Assembly: GCA_039621445.1 (NCBI GenBank)
Contig: CP154955.1
Coordinates: 36,435,123-36,499,122, forward strand
Direction of reading: 5' to 3'
Origin: Euglena gracilis
Taxonomy: Eukaryota > Euglenida > Euglenophyceae > Euglenales
DNA: 64,000 nucleotides
Program-made: the position numbers and the translations under genes
Notes under the pieces: model-generated
The model's database searches: none
Seen by the model: the letters and a program-made list of their open reading frames with translations, nothing else
Told to the model about the DNA's origin: nothing
Shown here: positions 1-11,782 of the stretch, in pieces
Layout of the letters: each line of letters starts with the position of its first letter
Numbering within the stretch: position 1 is the first letter of the stretch

Positions 1-147
1 TGAGCGGGTCTGGGACAGCGGCGCAAAAATGTGCTGGTCGGGGGACCGCAATACGAGCCAGGGGCTTGCTGCTGGAAGCCAAGCTCCACCACCACGTCGA
101 TTTGAGAGCGTTGTCCGGAACAGCCTGTACAAAGGGGAGGAGTGCAA
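1..147 (-). CDS. Possible exon at the window edge
   Basis: On the minus strand a good acceptor (CATCTACCTTGCAG at 148-161) precedes a stretch open in at least two frames to the window edge. It could be an exon of the next gene on that strand. No motif is recognised and the downstream part is outside the window. Confidence 0.2.
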   Translation of the reverse strand, partial: MHSSPLYRLFRTTLSNRRGGGAWLPAASPWLVLRSPDQHIFAPLSQTRS

Positions 148-1904
148 CTGCAAGGTAGATGTTCGAAGCCCTGAAATGGAAAAAAGCCTTTGCATTGGGA
201 TGGGGTGGAAGAATGAAAAAAAAAAGTTTGCTGTCCCAGTCATGAAACGAACAATTATCAGGGGAAAAGAGACGAAAAAATCGGTGAAAACAGATCGCAT
301 CAGGGGGAGAGGGGGACGGGGGGAATCAATTTTATCCTTGAACAATTGCCAAACCAGCCAAAGCATCAAAAAAATATTTTCACTTTAATAAATCAAAAAT
401 AATAAAACAAAATAAAATAATTTCACTTTCAATTTTCGACCCCGTTTGAACCCAGACCAGCTCGACCCTTTAGAAAGGGGGGGGGACTTTCTCTCAATTA
501 AGGACCGCCCCTTTGGGACCCTCCAAAGACTGCCCTTGTGGTGGGTGAACCCCCCCCCCCGGTCCAGCTGAGAGGCTGAAAAATTTGGGCTGGCTAGCTG
601 CCCCCCCCTTCACTTGTCCCTGGCTGGAACTGGGCCTGACCCGGGCCAAGCCGGGTACCAAAAAAATTGAACTGAAACTGCAAAATATACCTAAAAATAT
701 TAGTAGCTTAAATAACACAATATTGGTGGTTGTTCCAACCAACCAAATTGGTCAACCCCCCTTCTGGCAGGGGGGGGTGAACCATACCATTGCTTACTGA
801 CGGGGGGGGGGGGGAGGTGGAGTCGCTTTCTTGGGCGGTCCACTTCGCACTTAGCTCACAAAAGTCAACGTTGTGCGATCGCAATCCGAGACCCATTCCG
901 GAATTGTGGCCTTTTTTGGGGTTGTTGAGGCGCCCGGAAAAATGAACCCAAAATACATGATTTTTGATGGAAAACCACATTTTTTCACAAAAAAATCTCA
1001 AAAATTTCAGGGTTAAATTTGGTAGTTTTTAGGATGGGGGTGGAAAATAATGAAGGTCAAAAAAAGTGGACCAAATTTTGGCACAATCAAAAATTTACTG
1101 ACATTTTTTCTCTTGGAAATTTTTTGGATTCTCAATGGCTTTTTTTGGTTCAAAAAACTCTCAAAATTTCATTTTTGAAAAAAATGTGAAGGTGTGAAAA
1201 AATGGGGGTTTGGGAGTATTTGGGGGGACCTCCCATATGGGTCCCAAAATGTCCCGAAGGCGCCGGAAAAAATTTTCGGGTCCAATTTTTCGGGTTTCTG
1301 TGTATTGGGGGGGGCGGTCCTTAAGGGGGTGGTCCTCAACTAAAAAAAAACCCCGTCCCTTACGGACCGCCCTGAGCCAAACTTGCCAAAAAAACCTGAT
1401 TTTTTTTTGTTGAAAAACAAACCAAAAAGCCCTTTAAATTTTTTGAACAATTTTTTTTTATGTGAAAACACCGACATCAAAAAAAATGTGTGAAATATGC
1501 TCAAAAGTGAGGAAAAGGGGCATCTTTTGCTCATTTCCCAGCGCGCGGCACAAGAAAAAATTTTCGCTATTTTTGGAACCTCCGGTCCGGACCCCCTACA
1601 ACCATACCCCCCAGTTCCTCACTTTCCACTTTCAAAAAAACCAGTCACCCACTTCCTACCCCCCCCCCCCAGGGGGGTCGGTCACTTTGGCCACTCGGCC
1701 AAAAATGGCAAAAAATCAAACAATTTTGGCCACCCCCCCCCCAAAATTTCCTGCCCCTTCGGCACCGGGTGGCAATTTTGGCCATTTCTGGCTGACCCCA
1801 CTCCGGGGGGGGTTTGCAGCCAAAAACCAGTCAGTCACTCCAGAAAAAAAAAGTCCACCCCTTCAGCACACAGGACGCACCTTCAGCAATGGTATGGTCC
1901 AGAC
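148..1904. other. Non-coding, homopolymer-rich stretch
   Basis: A/T-rich text with runs of C and G (for example 540-560, 800-815). A GGTCCTTAAGGGGG...CCCTTACGGACCGCCC pair near 1316-1375 recalls the Mutator-like family at 34948. No exon seen. Confidence 0.6.
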
Positions 1905-2003
1905 CAGGGAATTTCTTAAGGACCCCCCGGGGGGGGGGGGGTCCAGCCTCCGGCTGGCAAAAAGGCTGCTGGCTGGATTTGAGCTGCTGGCTGGACCCCC
2001 CCC

Positions 2004-2034
<31 letters not shown>

Positions 2035-2414
2035 TCCCGGGCTGGAGGGGGCTGGGCTGGGCTGGGTCGGTGAAAAACAAAATTTTCTAGCACATTTTTG
2101 CCATTTTCGGCATTTTGGTGGATGGAGCTAGGTCAAGGCTGGGGGGCTGTGATGGAGGAAACTGTGGTGAGGGGAAAAAATGCAGGGATAGGTGAGCTGG
2201 GCAGCCAAGTTGGCTGGCCAGCCTGCGGCCGGGAGGCCAGGCCTTCGGCCGGCTGGCGCGGCCTCTAGCCGGGCTAGACCAGAATTTATTTCAGGCGCCC
2301 CCGGGGGGGGGGGCTCCCAGCCCGAATTTGGGCTGCTGGCTGGATTTGAGCTGCTGGCTGGCTGGACCCCCCCCCCCGGGGGGTAGGGTACCCTCCGGCT
2401 TAAGAAATTCCCTG
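1905..2414. mobile_element. hAT-like non-autonomous element 1 (510 bp)
   Basis: Perfect 16-bp terminal inverted repeats CAGGGAATTTCTTAAG. Flanks GTCCAGAC and GTCAAAAC are a six-of-eight target duplication. The interior is C/G homopolymers and GGCTGGCTGGA-type repeats with no coding capacity. Confidence 0.65.
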
Positions 2415-2422
2415 GTCAAAAC

Positions 2423-2864
2423 CAGTTTTTTGCTTAAGGACCCCCGGGGGGGGGGGGTACTGGCTAGCCAATCGGCTAGACACTGGAAAAAGTGGACTAG
2501 CTAGACCTCCCCGGGGGGGGGGGGGGCCCGGGGGTCCCCCGGAGTGGAAAAAAAATTTTACTCCGCCGCACCGCGCCGGAGGAAAAATGAGGTTTTTAAC
2601 AGGTTTTTGGCTGATTTTGTTCCAAAAAAAAAAATCCCCAAAATGGCCAAAAAACGGGCCTTTTTGGCCATTTTTGGGGGTCCCCAAAAAAATTTTCGGC
2701 GCTTCGCGCCGGTCACTGGAAAAAAATTTTCCACTAGCTAGCCCTGCTAGCAGACCCTCCCCCTAGGGGGGGGTCTGCTAGAAAACCCACTAGCCAAATT
2801 TGGACTGGCTGCAGTCCAGCCCCCCCCCCGGGGGGGGTGCTGCAATCCCTTAAGCAAAAGCCTG
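2423..2864. mobile_element. hAT-like non-autonomous element 2 (442 bp)
   Basis: Ends CAGTTTTTTGCTTAAGG and the inverse of CAGGCTTTTGCTTAAGG. It starts exactly eight bases after element 1; those eight (GTCAAAAC) resemble the right flank GTCCGGAC. Contains a GGCGCTTCGCGCC hairpin near 2697. Confidence 0.55.
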
Positions 2865-2977
2865 GTCCGGACCCCCAACCACCTACTTCAAAACCGAAGG
2901 GTTCCCATCTTTCCCTGGGGACACCCCCTCCACCCCATAAACCCTCCCTTAGATTAACCCTGCGGTCCACGGCTTGC

Positions 2978-3239
2978 CAGGGTATTAAATGAGAGGGGGG
3001 AGAGGGAGGGGGTTTTCCCAGGCACCCCTCCCCCCCGGAGGGGGGAGGGGGGGGTCGACCCCCCCCCCTCTGGTAAAAATCGGCGCAAAGCGCCAGAAAT
3101 TTTTTTGATCGGCTTCAAAAAATGCCTAAAAAAAGCGCCGGGGAAGAAAAAAATATCTGGTTTCATAGGGGTCCCCGGACCCCCTGGGGGGGGGGCCTCC
3201 CCTCCCCCTGTACAAAACCAACGCCCACTTAATACCCTG
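2978..3239. mobile_element. hAT-like non-autonomous element 3 (262 bp)
   Basis: Ends CAGGGTATTAAATG and CACTTAATACCCTG. Flanks CGGCTTGC and GGGCTTGC match at seven of eight. Its right end is where duplicated block 1 begins. A left end of the same family (CAGGGTATTAAATGAG) recurs alone near 27790. Confidence 0.65.
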
Positions 3240-3520
3240 GGGCTTGCACAGGGCCGAAAATAAAAAAGCGAAAAATGTTTTGAAAATTTTGGTGTTTGCC
3301 GGAATGCGGTGACTTTCTTCATTAAAATATTTTGATTCACTATTTTTTTTGTGGGATTTTGGTCAAAATACTGCAACATGATTTGACCCCTCCCCTCAAA
3401 CATTGCCCACAAGGTTTCAGGATTCCCGTTGAGCCCTGCACATCCCATTGCGGGTGAAACCCCCATAAATTTCATGAATGGCCGGTGGACAATCAAAATG
3501 CAGAAACAGGGCACACACCT

Positions 3521-3841
3521 CTAATGCACAAGTGGCCTAGGCTGGAACAGCAGGGGTTGGGGACCCGCTGTCAGTGGCACCCCCTGCAGCACTGGGTATG
3601 CCGGCGGGGGCACGTACTGGTGCACTGGGGTCGGCGCGACGGGGTGGAGGCCGAGGGGGGCGGCGAGGTATGGTACACTCTGCATGATGGGCAGCGGCAG
3701 AGGTGGGGCTGCGTAGACGCTGGGGACCAGCGAGGGCCGTGGAACGCTGACGACGCTGTCCTCTGCCTTGCCGCCTGGCAGCTGGGTCACCAGCAGGGCT
3801 GCATGGAGAAGGCGGCGGGGGGAGGCGGGCACAGGTTGAGA
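3521..3841 (-). CDS. Exon 15, second copy, with stop codon
   Basis: Same terminal exon as 13146-13466, ending with TAG at 3523-3521. Acceptor CACCCAG is preserved. Confidence 0.5.
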   Translation of the reverse strand, partial: SQPVPASPRRLLHAALLVTQLPGGKAEDSVVSVPRPSLVPSVYAAPPLPLPIMQSVPYLAAPLGLHPVAPTPVHQYVPPPAYPVLQGVPLTAGPQPLLFQPRPLVH

Positions 3842-4610
3842 CTGGGTGGACGAGGTAAGAACGCCTGTGCCGTGTTTTATTACGGTGTCCTACAACAGGG
3901 ACGGAGGGCAATATGGCAAAAAGAAATTCCCCGTCACAGCACATCCAATGAAAAAAATCCAAAAGAAAATCGCTGAATAAATGGCCACATTTTGGCGAAA
4001 ACAATTCGACTTCAGGTGAACAAAAAATGATCTCTGGAATCCTTGGACCATCGCCCATCCATGGAAAATGGCCAAAAATGAGCTTTTTTTTTTGACTTCT
4101 TCATTTTTGAGCCCTGTTTGAGCTCTGGACCAAGCTTCTGATTACCAACAACGGGGAGGGCACCCCACTTAGTTGGGGGGTTAGTTTTGGACCTCGATGC
4201 CTGCCAACCAAACCTATTCTCCCACGAAAATGCCCACATTCGGGCCCCCGGCTCCTTTAGCGCCAGGGGATGTGCTAAACCCCCCTCCCCAAATAACCTG
4301 GCGGGGTGCCGAATTATTGGAATCAACTTTTTGGCCTTCCCCCCTGCCAGGCTATTTGGGCCCAATTTTTTAGCGTCATTTGGGGCTTTTGCATTAAACC
4401 CCTCCCCAAAACCCCCCCTCTGCGGAGGGGATTCCACAAAAAATGGGGCGCCAAATATTGCACCTGGCTGGGTGAGGAAGCAGGATGAGAGAATTCAAAA
4501 AAACCGCACACAACCAAGCTGAAGGCTGGTTTGGGTGTTTCACTCCGAACAAAATGCGGCTATGGTGTTGTTCTCTATGCGCCCCTGGTCACTGGGGGAC
4601 TCTCTCCCAC

Positions 4611-4754
4611 CTGTAGAGCGGGCCGTTGCGCGACGTATGCCCTCTCGCGTGCGAGGTCGATGGCGTTGCGGGTGGCGGAATCCACATCCAGCTGTGGGGG
4701 TCGCTGGCTGGCCTGTGGGCTGAGGCGCGATCCGGGGAAAGTGTGGGGCAGGGT
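4611..4754 (-). CDS. Exon 14, second copy, one codon shorter
   Basis: Same exon as 14235-14381 but lacking one Ala codon (reading AYVAQ instead of AYVAAQ). Donor and acceptor are conserved. Confidence 0.5.
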
Positions 4755-5504
4755 CTGGGGCAGGGCTTTTTTATATATAAAAAAGCACCCCTAAATCGAA
4801 GCCACCTCCCCACTAGGCTTCTGCTTAAGACCCCAAATGACCAACTTTTTTTTGTCTGACTCTGGACAACCAGCTTTGGGTGGTCCCATGGGGGGCCCCC
4901 CAAGGGGGTCTGCAAGCCCAACCGGGAAAAAAATTTCCTTTGGCACTGTGCGCCGAGGTGGAAATGAGGTGTTCAATGTCTTTTTGGCTAATTTTATTCC
5001 AAAAAAATCCCAAAAAATGGCTTTTGTCAATGTCAAAAAAAAATGTCAAAAAAGGGCATTTTTGGGGGGTCCAAAGATCTTTTGTTGCCGCAGTGCCAGT
5101 CACCAGAAAAGTTTTCCACTAGCTAGCCGTCCGGACCCCCCCCCCCCACCTCACCCTCCGGGGGTCAGAACCCCCCCACCACGTACCTCAATACCCAAAG
5201 GGCTTTGGGGGACACCCCCCATCTAAACCCTGTACACCCATCTGGGATCGAACCCTGGCCGGAGGCTCAGGTCAAAAAAATAGCATTCACAAAACTGCCA
5301 ACTCGATTGTTGGTGGTTTGCAGCCACAAATCCATCCAAAGCACTCAATCTTTCTTCATCTTGGGGAGAGTGAAAATTGTGCAACGGGGGAGGGTATCAG
5401 TGGTGCATAAAGAAACGTGACCAGAATATGTTCCCTTCATCCCTCGGAACATCGATTTTTGAAACCTCCAGAGCTCAACGTTGGAAAAAAAACCCTGGCC
5501 TGGG

Positions 5505-5693
5505 GGACACCATTCGCCGGGCGGCTCTGCAGTGCATCGTGCGCTGCCTGTGTGTGAGGCGCCGATCCAGGGAAATCGTGCAGCGGGTCGGCAGCTGCTG
5601 GGTATTGCTGACCGGGGGGTGGCGGGTAGTACTCAATGGCATATTGACGGGCGGACGCGGCGGTTTCGAGGGCATACCAATTGCTTCTTGAAA
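5505..5693 (-). CDS. Exon 13, second copy (approximate)
   Basis: Same reading as 15130-15318 (SNWYALETAASARQ and following). Boundaries are unresolved for the same reason. Confidence 0.35.
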
Positions 5694-6357
5694 AAAAATG
5701 TTCTCCTGGCTGGCCGATGCCCTCTGGCTTTTGAAAAATGATTGACTGGCTTTCGAAAATGGAAACGACCCCCGCCCCCTCTTGGGGCAAGCAGTGGTAT
5801 GATTGCAACCCCTGCGTGGGCTTGACTTTTTCGTCATTTGATTATTGATTTGATCATTTTTGATTTTGGCCAAGGGGGGATGAAGGGGACCCCCAACCTT
5901 AACATTAATATGGCCAGTATATCAATTTTCGGCCCAAAAGCTTTGCGCCGAAAATTGGTCGCTCTAGCCATAAAATTTTGCCGGCTGAAAATGGGCCACA
6001 AAAGCATTTTTTAGCAAAATTTTTGCAAAATGCTAAAAAAAATCAGGCACAGAAAGAAAAATGTTACTAGAAGGTGGAAATGCCCTTTTGGGGGGAGCAC
6101 CCGGACAGATCACTCCTTGGCAGGCGAGGTGAACCCTCATATGGTCGGGGGGGGGGGGCACCTAAACCTGGGACACTCCTTAGATCGCCCTGGGTAACCC
6201 AACAACATAAATACCACAAACTTCAGCGAAAGGCTGCATGAAATGTAATCAAACACCAATTATTTGAACGTTGTCATGTGAAATGGAGACCGCGAGATGA
6301 CAGCTCGGAAGGCCCATTCAACCAATCCCAATCCTCCTCCATTGGAAGCAATTGCAC

Positions 6358-6499
6358 TGCCAGGGATGTGGGGGTACGGCTCCACCGGGGGTGGCTTGGG
6401 GCCTTCGATGCGCAGGGTGCGGACGGCCAGTGGGTTCTCCAGGAATTGGCGGCGGTGCTCCACCCGGCGGCCGCTGCGGTGCTTCAGCTCGTCGCACGC
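6358..6499 (-). CDS. Exon 12, second copy (block 1 copy 1)
   Basis: Same exon as 15983-16124. The adjoining poly-C acceptor tract differs in length between the copies, while the coding part is unchanged. Confidence 0.5.
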
Positions 6500-6964
6500 C
6501 TGCGGGGGGGGGGAGATAAGCAACGGGCCAGCTTCTTTTCACCCCTGGGGGTGCCTTGTGCCATGTGCTGCCCATAGCAGGCACCCCCCCAAGGTCGGTT
6601 TGGGTCCCAATGCCCACCAACCAAGCCAAGGTCCCTTGAAAATGGCCATTTCTGTGCCCCTGGCATCTTGGCACTGGAAACCCCGACCCCTACGCGAGAG
6701 AAAAACAAAGTCGGGGTTTTCAAGGGATGAAACAGAAACTGGCACCACTGTTGAATTTGCAGCGGCATGAGTGTGCCAGGCCTTTTTTCCAGGAAATTCG
6801 CACCCACAGGGGGTGGGTGTATCCCATGGGCAGACAGGGAGGTAGAGCAGTTTTGACATTTTTGAGCATTTTTGGGGGGTTTCCTAACAACTTGGGGGGA
6901 TCGAACCAAAAATGCTGTCTGACAACCTCTGGGCAGGGTTGAAACTGCTGGGCGGTGCTGGGGG

Positions 6965-7228
6965 CAGGCTTCTTTTTAAGACCCCCCGGGGGGGGAGGGG
7001 GGCTCCCCCCCACCCACCCCGGGTGGCGCGGGACCCCCCCAGGGGGGGGGGGCGGGGACCCCCCCCAAAATCGAGCTCGTTAAAGGCAATTTCCAAAAAT
7101 TTCGGCGCTTCGCGCCGAAAAGGCCTACCCAGCGCCTCTGGCGCGGGACCCCCCACCCCCCGGGGGGGGCGGCCCAGGACCACCCCCCCCCCCAGGGGGG
7201 GGGGGCTGCTGGCTTAAAAAGAAGCCTG
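6965..7228. mobile_element. hAT-like non-autonomous element 4 (264 bp)
   Basis: Perfect 16-bp ends CAGGCTTCTTTTTAAG with identical 8-bp flanks GCTGGGGG at 6957-6964 and 7229-7236. A TTTCGGCGCTTCGCGCCGAA hairpin lies in the middle. This is the clearest member of the group. Confidence 0.8.
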
Positions 7229-7356
7229 GCTGGGGGATGCTGGATTATTGGAGACCAGAGAGGTGGGGTTCTGAATAGATATGTAAATGATTAATGAGCA
7301 ATCCTTTCGTACAAATATCTCATGTTGCACCCAATTTGGCTATTTTGGATTAATTT

Positions 7357-8049
7357 TTGCCAAATTGGGCATTTTGTGATAATATGGGTAATTATTGGGC
7401 TTGTTTAGGTCAGCTCTTTTCCCTACGATATATCTTATATTTCGCTTTGGAAGTTTGGAAAGATGGGGAACCGGTTCCCGCAAATGGTCCAATACATATG
7501 GAAGAGTGGATTACGGATGAGTCTTATGAAGTGGTCGGATGTCTGAAATTGGCCGACCAAAGTGACCTCAATGTGGCCAGAAGCAATCAAAAGTGGTTAA
7601 AAAGGAACAAGAAGCAATCAAGAGGACATTTTGCAGTGGCCACTGGTGAAATTGGACAAAAATTGCCAAGAGTTGCCAAGAGTGGCAAAAAAGGTCAAGT
7701 AAACAAAAAGACAAAAGTGGATGGAGTGGATGCATGTATTGGAGGTACACCACCAAGGGTTTCAAAGTCAATGCCGGGCGATACTGAGCAGTGTGGGCAG
7801 ATTCTGGGCCAAGGGAGGTCTTGCTTGGACCTGGTCTTATATTGGGGGGGGGGATCGCTCAACATTGCCCAGCATCATGAGAGGTGCTTGCCTGGGTCTG
7901 TATCTGGGTCCGTTGCTGAAAATCCCAATTGGGATCTTATTTTGGGCGTGTCCACTTTTGGATTATGCTCAAAAAAAAAATCGGCCGAAAAGATCTTTCA
8001 CGCGGGAGGGCCCAAAGGCAGGTACAAAAAAAAAGGCGATTTTTGGTGA
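7357..8049 (+). pseudogene. Unrecognised plus-strand open stretch
   Basis: Open for 230 codons without a convincing ATG. The segment LEVWKDGEPVPANGPIHMEE then WITDESYEVVGCLKLADQSD looks protein-like; later parts are low-complexity. No family recognised; also at 16987-17679. It may belong to the same relic as 8412-9348. Confidence 0.25.
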
Positions 8050-8411
8050 TGAGCAAAATTGTCTAAAAAGTGCCAATGCCAGCACTTTCAAAAAAGGCAA
8101 AATTCAAAAAAGTGTCCGAAATATCACCATTTTTGAGACCATTTTCACGATTTTAGGGGGGTCCATTTTTTGGATTTTCCCCAAATTGAGAAATTGTAGG
8201 GGTCTCATTTTGGGGGGTCGCCTTTTTGATATTTGCTGAAAATTGGCAAGCGGACTTTGGGGGGGGGGGTATTATTTTGGGTGGGGGCGGTGCAATGGAG
8301 TTGGCGGGGAGGGGTCCGTCCCCACCTCACCATGAACAAAAGCAAATCCAGTGCGAAGCGCCAGAGAAAGTTTGGGCTGGAAAAAAAAGCAAACAAAAAA
8401 GGCATTTTTGG

Positions 8412-9348
8412 CAACTCCTGCGAGCCAGTTCCCGTTCTTTCAGACCCATCCCATCAATTCAGAATTCAGACGTGTGGCGGCGGATGCCGCGTCCGCGGTT
8501 TTCAGGGTTGGCCAAGGATTTTGCCAAACTTGAGGGGGAATGGGAGCGGGTTGTTGCCGAGACTTCTCCCCTTCCCCCATCAGATTTCGTGTTGCTACAG
8601 GAGTTCAAAAGTTGCCTCGACGAGGCAACCCACGCAAAGTTGAGATTGCGCCATACATCTCTTTAAGGACCCCAGGGGGGTTGCTGGGCTAGGGCTAGAA
8701 AATTTGGGCTGGCTAGAAATTTGGGCTGGCTAGCCCGCCCCCCCCCCCCCGGGGGGGGCTGGGCCCCGGCTGGACCCGAACCGGGGCGAGCTGGACTGAA
8801 ATCGGAAAAATGCCCAAAAATGACCTGCAGAACACAGTTTTGAAAAATGATGCATCTGAAACCCCCCCCCCCCCCAAAATGCCCCAAACGCCCCCCAAAC
8901 CCCATTTTTGGTCACTTTTGAACACATTTTTTCAAAAAATTTCGGCGCTTCGCACCGAAAAAATTTGGGCTGGACCCCCCAAAAAGGGGCTGGCTAGCTG
9001 GGCTAGCAGCACCCCCCCGGGGGGGGGGGGGGGGCTGCTGCGGCTGGGCTGGGCCCAAATCGGGGCTGGCTGCAGCCGCCCCCCCCCCGGGGGGATTCGC
9101 AAAACCTTAGAGAGATGTATGGATTGCGCATGCAGCAGGATGAGGGTCTCACGTTGGCGGGTTTCCGCCAAGAACTCCGAAGGGAATTTGGGATTGATTC
9201 GTTGAAGCAGCACAGGCAGAGTTGGGAGAGCGTGAGGTTGGTCAGGGCAGGACCCAAGGGGGGGGGCGACCTTGCAAGACTGGCGCAGATACGAGGCGTC
9301 ACACCCACCTGTGCCGTACGCCCTGGGTCATCATGCTGGCTGCATTGA
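8412..9348 (+). pseudogene. Plus-strand ORF relic split by hAT-like element 5
   Basis: Before the element the reading is FSGLAKDFAKLEGEWERVVA then LQEFKSCLDEATHAKLRLR; after it, MQQDEGLTLAGFRQELRREF then GIDSLKQHRQSWESVRL, in the same frame once the insertion is removed. The helical, charged style and the F...L..EF....L..HRQSW.S spacing are reminiscent of retrotransposon gag, but similarity is weak. The later part decays into homopolymers. It lies inside an intron of the minus-strand gene, so it is probably an old mobile element. Second copy at 18045-18976. Confidence 0.4.
8652..9121. mobile_element. hAT-like non-autonomous element 5 (470 bp), inserted in an ORF
   Basis: Ends CATACATCTCTTTAAGG and the inverse of CATACATCTCTCTAAGG. 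Both flanks are GATTGCGC (8644-8651 and 9122-9129). Removing the element and one flank joins two plus-strand reading frames exactly. It has the shared hairpin at about 8941. Confidence 0.8.
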
Positions 9349-9854
9349 TTTGCATAGGATCCCACAAAACTGGAATTTTCTGTGTAATTCCTGGGGGGTG
9401 CACCACTGGGCCAACCACAGAATCCTCGACCCCCAGCACCTGGAAGAATGAGTTTGGGTCGAGCGATCTCACTCTCTCCGTCCGAATCACAGAGGGCATC
9501 AACCTCCTACCCCCTCGCGGAAACTCCTGGCCCACTGGGACAGAATTTACGGTCGGTAGATCCCTACGCGGAATCCCTACAGACGCTGTCTGCCCCAAAA
9601 CAACGCCCCTTTCCTGTCAGAATTGCTGGGCCATTTCATCCACATGGCCCTGAGTTCGAAGGTCCACAGCTTGGTGAGCCGCCTCCCCAGGGTCCGCCTC
9701 CCCAACCCCCAGGGGAGTCGATTCCCTCACTGCCCCCCTGGGGAGATCGACTCAGCAATCCTCCTTCCTAACCAATCCTTATTGGACTTGGCTGGGCAAA
9801 CCAGGGTGTGGCGTAGAGCTGAGCTCTTTGGGGACCACCCCGGCCCGGCCTGGC

Positions 9855-9985
9855 CCAGCCGGCGGCCCGGCGGCCCGGCGGCCCAGCTGCGTGGCCCGGC
9901 CGGCAACCCGGCCCGGCCCGGCCCAGCCGGCGGCCCGGCGGCCCAGCTGCGTGGCCCGGCCGGCAACCCGGCCCGGCCCGGCCGT
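9855..9985. repeat. GC-rich 60-bp tandem duplication
   Basis: Two 60-base units containing GCCCAGCTGCGTGGCCCGGC at 9881 and 9941. Second copy at 19470-19612. Confidence 0.85.
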
Positions 9986-10615
9986 CTGCCCAGCCCGGGC
10001 CGGGGCCGGGGGTTGAACAACACTCATTTTTGGCTCAAAAATACTTTTTCCAGGTCCGGGAGGCAAAAAAAACATCGTTTCGGGAAATTTTTTTCCGATT
10101 TTTTTCGACTTTTTTTGACCTGAAAATGACCCAAAGTCCAAAGGATTTGGGCTCAAAGCGGGGCGCTGGCGGGTCGAAAAACGCTCATTTTCGGCTCAAA
10201 AATGCTTTTTTTCGGGTCCGGGAGGTCAAAAAAAAACATGGTTTTGGGCAAAAAAATTTTCGAATTTTTTCGACTTTTTGACCCAAAAAAAATGGCTAAG
10301 TCCACCCGCCAGGCGGCGGGCCCCAGCCAGGGGGGGCATGGCGGGGGAGGTCCGGGTCGGAAATTTTTTTTGCCCAAAAACACTTTTTTGATGTTCTAAA
10401 ATGAAAAAAAGTGTTTTTGAGCAAATTTTTTTTTCAAAATTTGGGTCCCGACCTGCCTCCCGACCCGCCCTCACCCAGCCGCCCTGAGACGCCCATGTCC
10501 CCAGCAGGAGTCCCCGAATACCCAAAACTGGCCCAAAATCGCACAACCAGACCTCGGGAACCTCAAAAAACGGTCAACCCCCCCCCCCTAAACCTCATGA
10601 TTGACCCCCTGGTTT

Positions 10616-10757
10616 GGGTCCCAACTCCTCGTCTAGCCCGAGATACGGCCAATTAACGGTTTCGGGCCCCGAAAAGGCCCGAAATGACCAAAACTGGCAA
10701 AACTGGCCCAAAGCCCCAAAACTGCCATATCTCGGGCTAGGCGAGGAGTTGGCCCAA
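10616..10757. repeat. Foldback, arms about 33 bp
   Basis: CCAACTCCTCGTCTAGCCCG and its inverse CGGGCTAGGCGAGGAGTTGG flank about 75 bases of AAACTGGC-type sequence. Second copy near 20246-20386. Confidence 0.75.
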
Positions 10758-11782
10758 ACCGTCCGATCGATCGGACGTCCCAAAGTTGTGGAATGACGTC
10801 CTCTTTACCTTTCGCAACTCCACAGCATTTTCGAGATATTTTGAATTTTTCGATTTTTTGACCCCAAAATGACCCTGCAATTTCCCCGGAAAAAAAACGG
10901 TAGACAACCTATAAGCTATTCACTTTGGGGGCCAGGAAATCCAATCGCATCGATAATCCTCGGGTGGCTGGACCTACCCAGGGGGCGGGGGGGGGGGGTC
11001 GGACCCCCCCGTCGCCGGGGTGGTAAGCTTCGCTCTTACTCTAAAGAGATAAGAGCTCAGCGACCCCCCCTTAGGCCCCAAGTGGGGGCTCCCCCTTTTT
11101 GGAAACCAGCCGAAAAAACTGGATATGCAAACTTCACTTCCCTGGCTCACAGCACCAGGGAAGAAACTTTTTTGAGTGCTGGGGAGTCCTGGCCCACCTT
11201 CTGTCCCCAAATGCTCACTTCGCATTGGCAGCCCTGGGTTTGGGGGTAAAGAGAAAAGCAGGGGGGTCAGCTATGGAGGAAACTCACTGCATCGGAATTT
11301 TCAACAAATTTTGAGGTTCTGCCCCATTAAAAAAAATGCATTTTTCGATTGGACCCCCTTTTTTCGGCACCTTGTGCGCCATGGCCCGATCTACTCCAAC
11401 TGCACTTCAGTGGAACAGGGGTGCGCAACCCTGCTGGAAGAGCTGGCAGGGAAAAAGAGGTGGCAGGGTGGGAGAAGCTTTGCAGCCTGCCCTGTGGCTC
11501 TAGCGTTTTGGAGGGAAATAGGCGGCTCTTGCACTGTGTGGGTGCACTGGGTGGGTGGCAGACTCCCCTCCCTTTCTCCCTGCTGGGGACTGAATGTGCT
11601 GCGAGTGTGGGGCGGGGGCTGGCTGGACCCTTCCCCGGGGGTGGGGTCCCCCTTCGGCTGTTGAAATCCCTCGCTCTCGTGCAGTCAAAGCGGAGAATGG
11701 TTAGCAGACAAAATTCTGCGTTTTCTCTGGGGGGAAAATCGAACAAACGTAAAAAAGCACACTGGCACTGGCACTGGCACAC

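Larger units (their letters stand above)
3842..6357. other. Introns around exons 13-14, copy 1
   Basis: Holds a Mutator-like family relic (about 3930-4130), poly-C/G runs and GGCACTGTGCGCCGAGG near 4953, which is a decayed form of the common hairpin. The parallel region in copy 2 is 13467-15982. Confidence 0.5.
6500..11782. other. Large intron between exons 11 and 12, copy 1
   Basis: Contains hAT-like elements 4 and 5, the plus-strand relic, a proline-rich open stretch (9448-9771), the GC-rich tandem repeat and the 10616 foldback. The parallel intron in copy 2 is 16125-21413. Confidence 0.6.

Noticed and set aside
1462-2131. Long open frames across poly-C/poly-G (Pro/Gly-rich readings)
   Set aside because: They arise in all frames and both strands from homopolymers, lack any domain and sit in the ends of miniature elements.
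3537-4058. Arg/Pro-rich minus-strand frame overlapping exon 15
   Set aside because: Shadow of the terminal exon; the chosen frame matches the phase of exon 14 and ends in a sensible stop.
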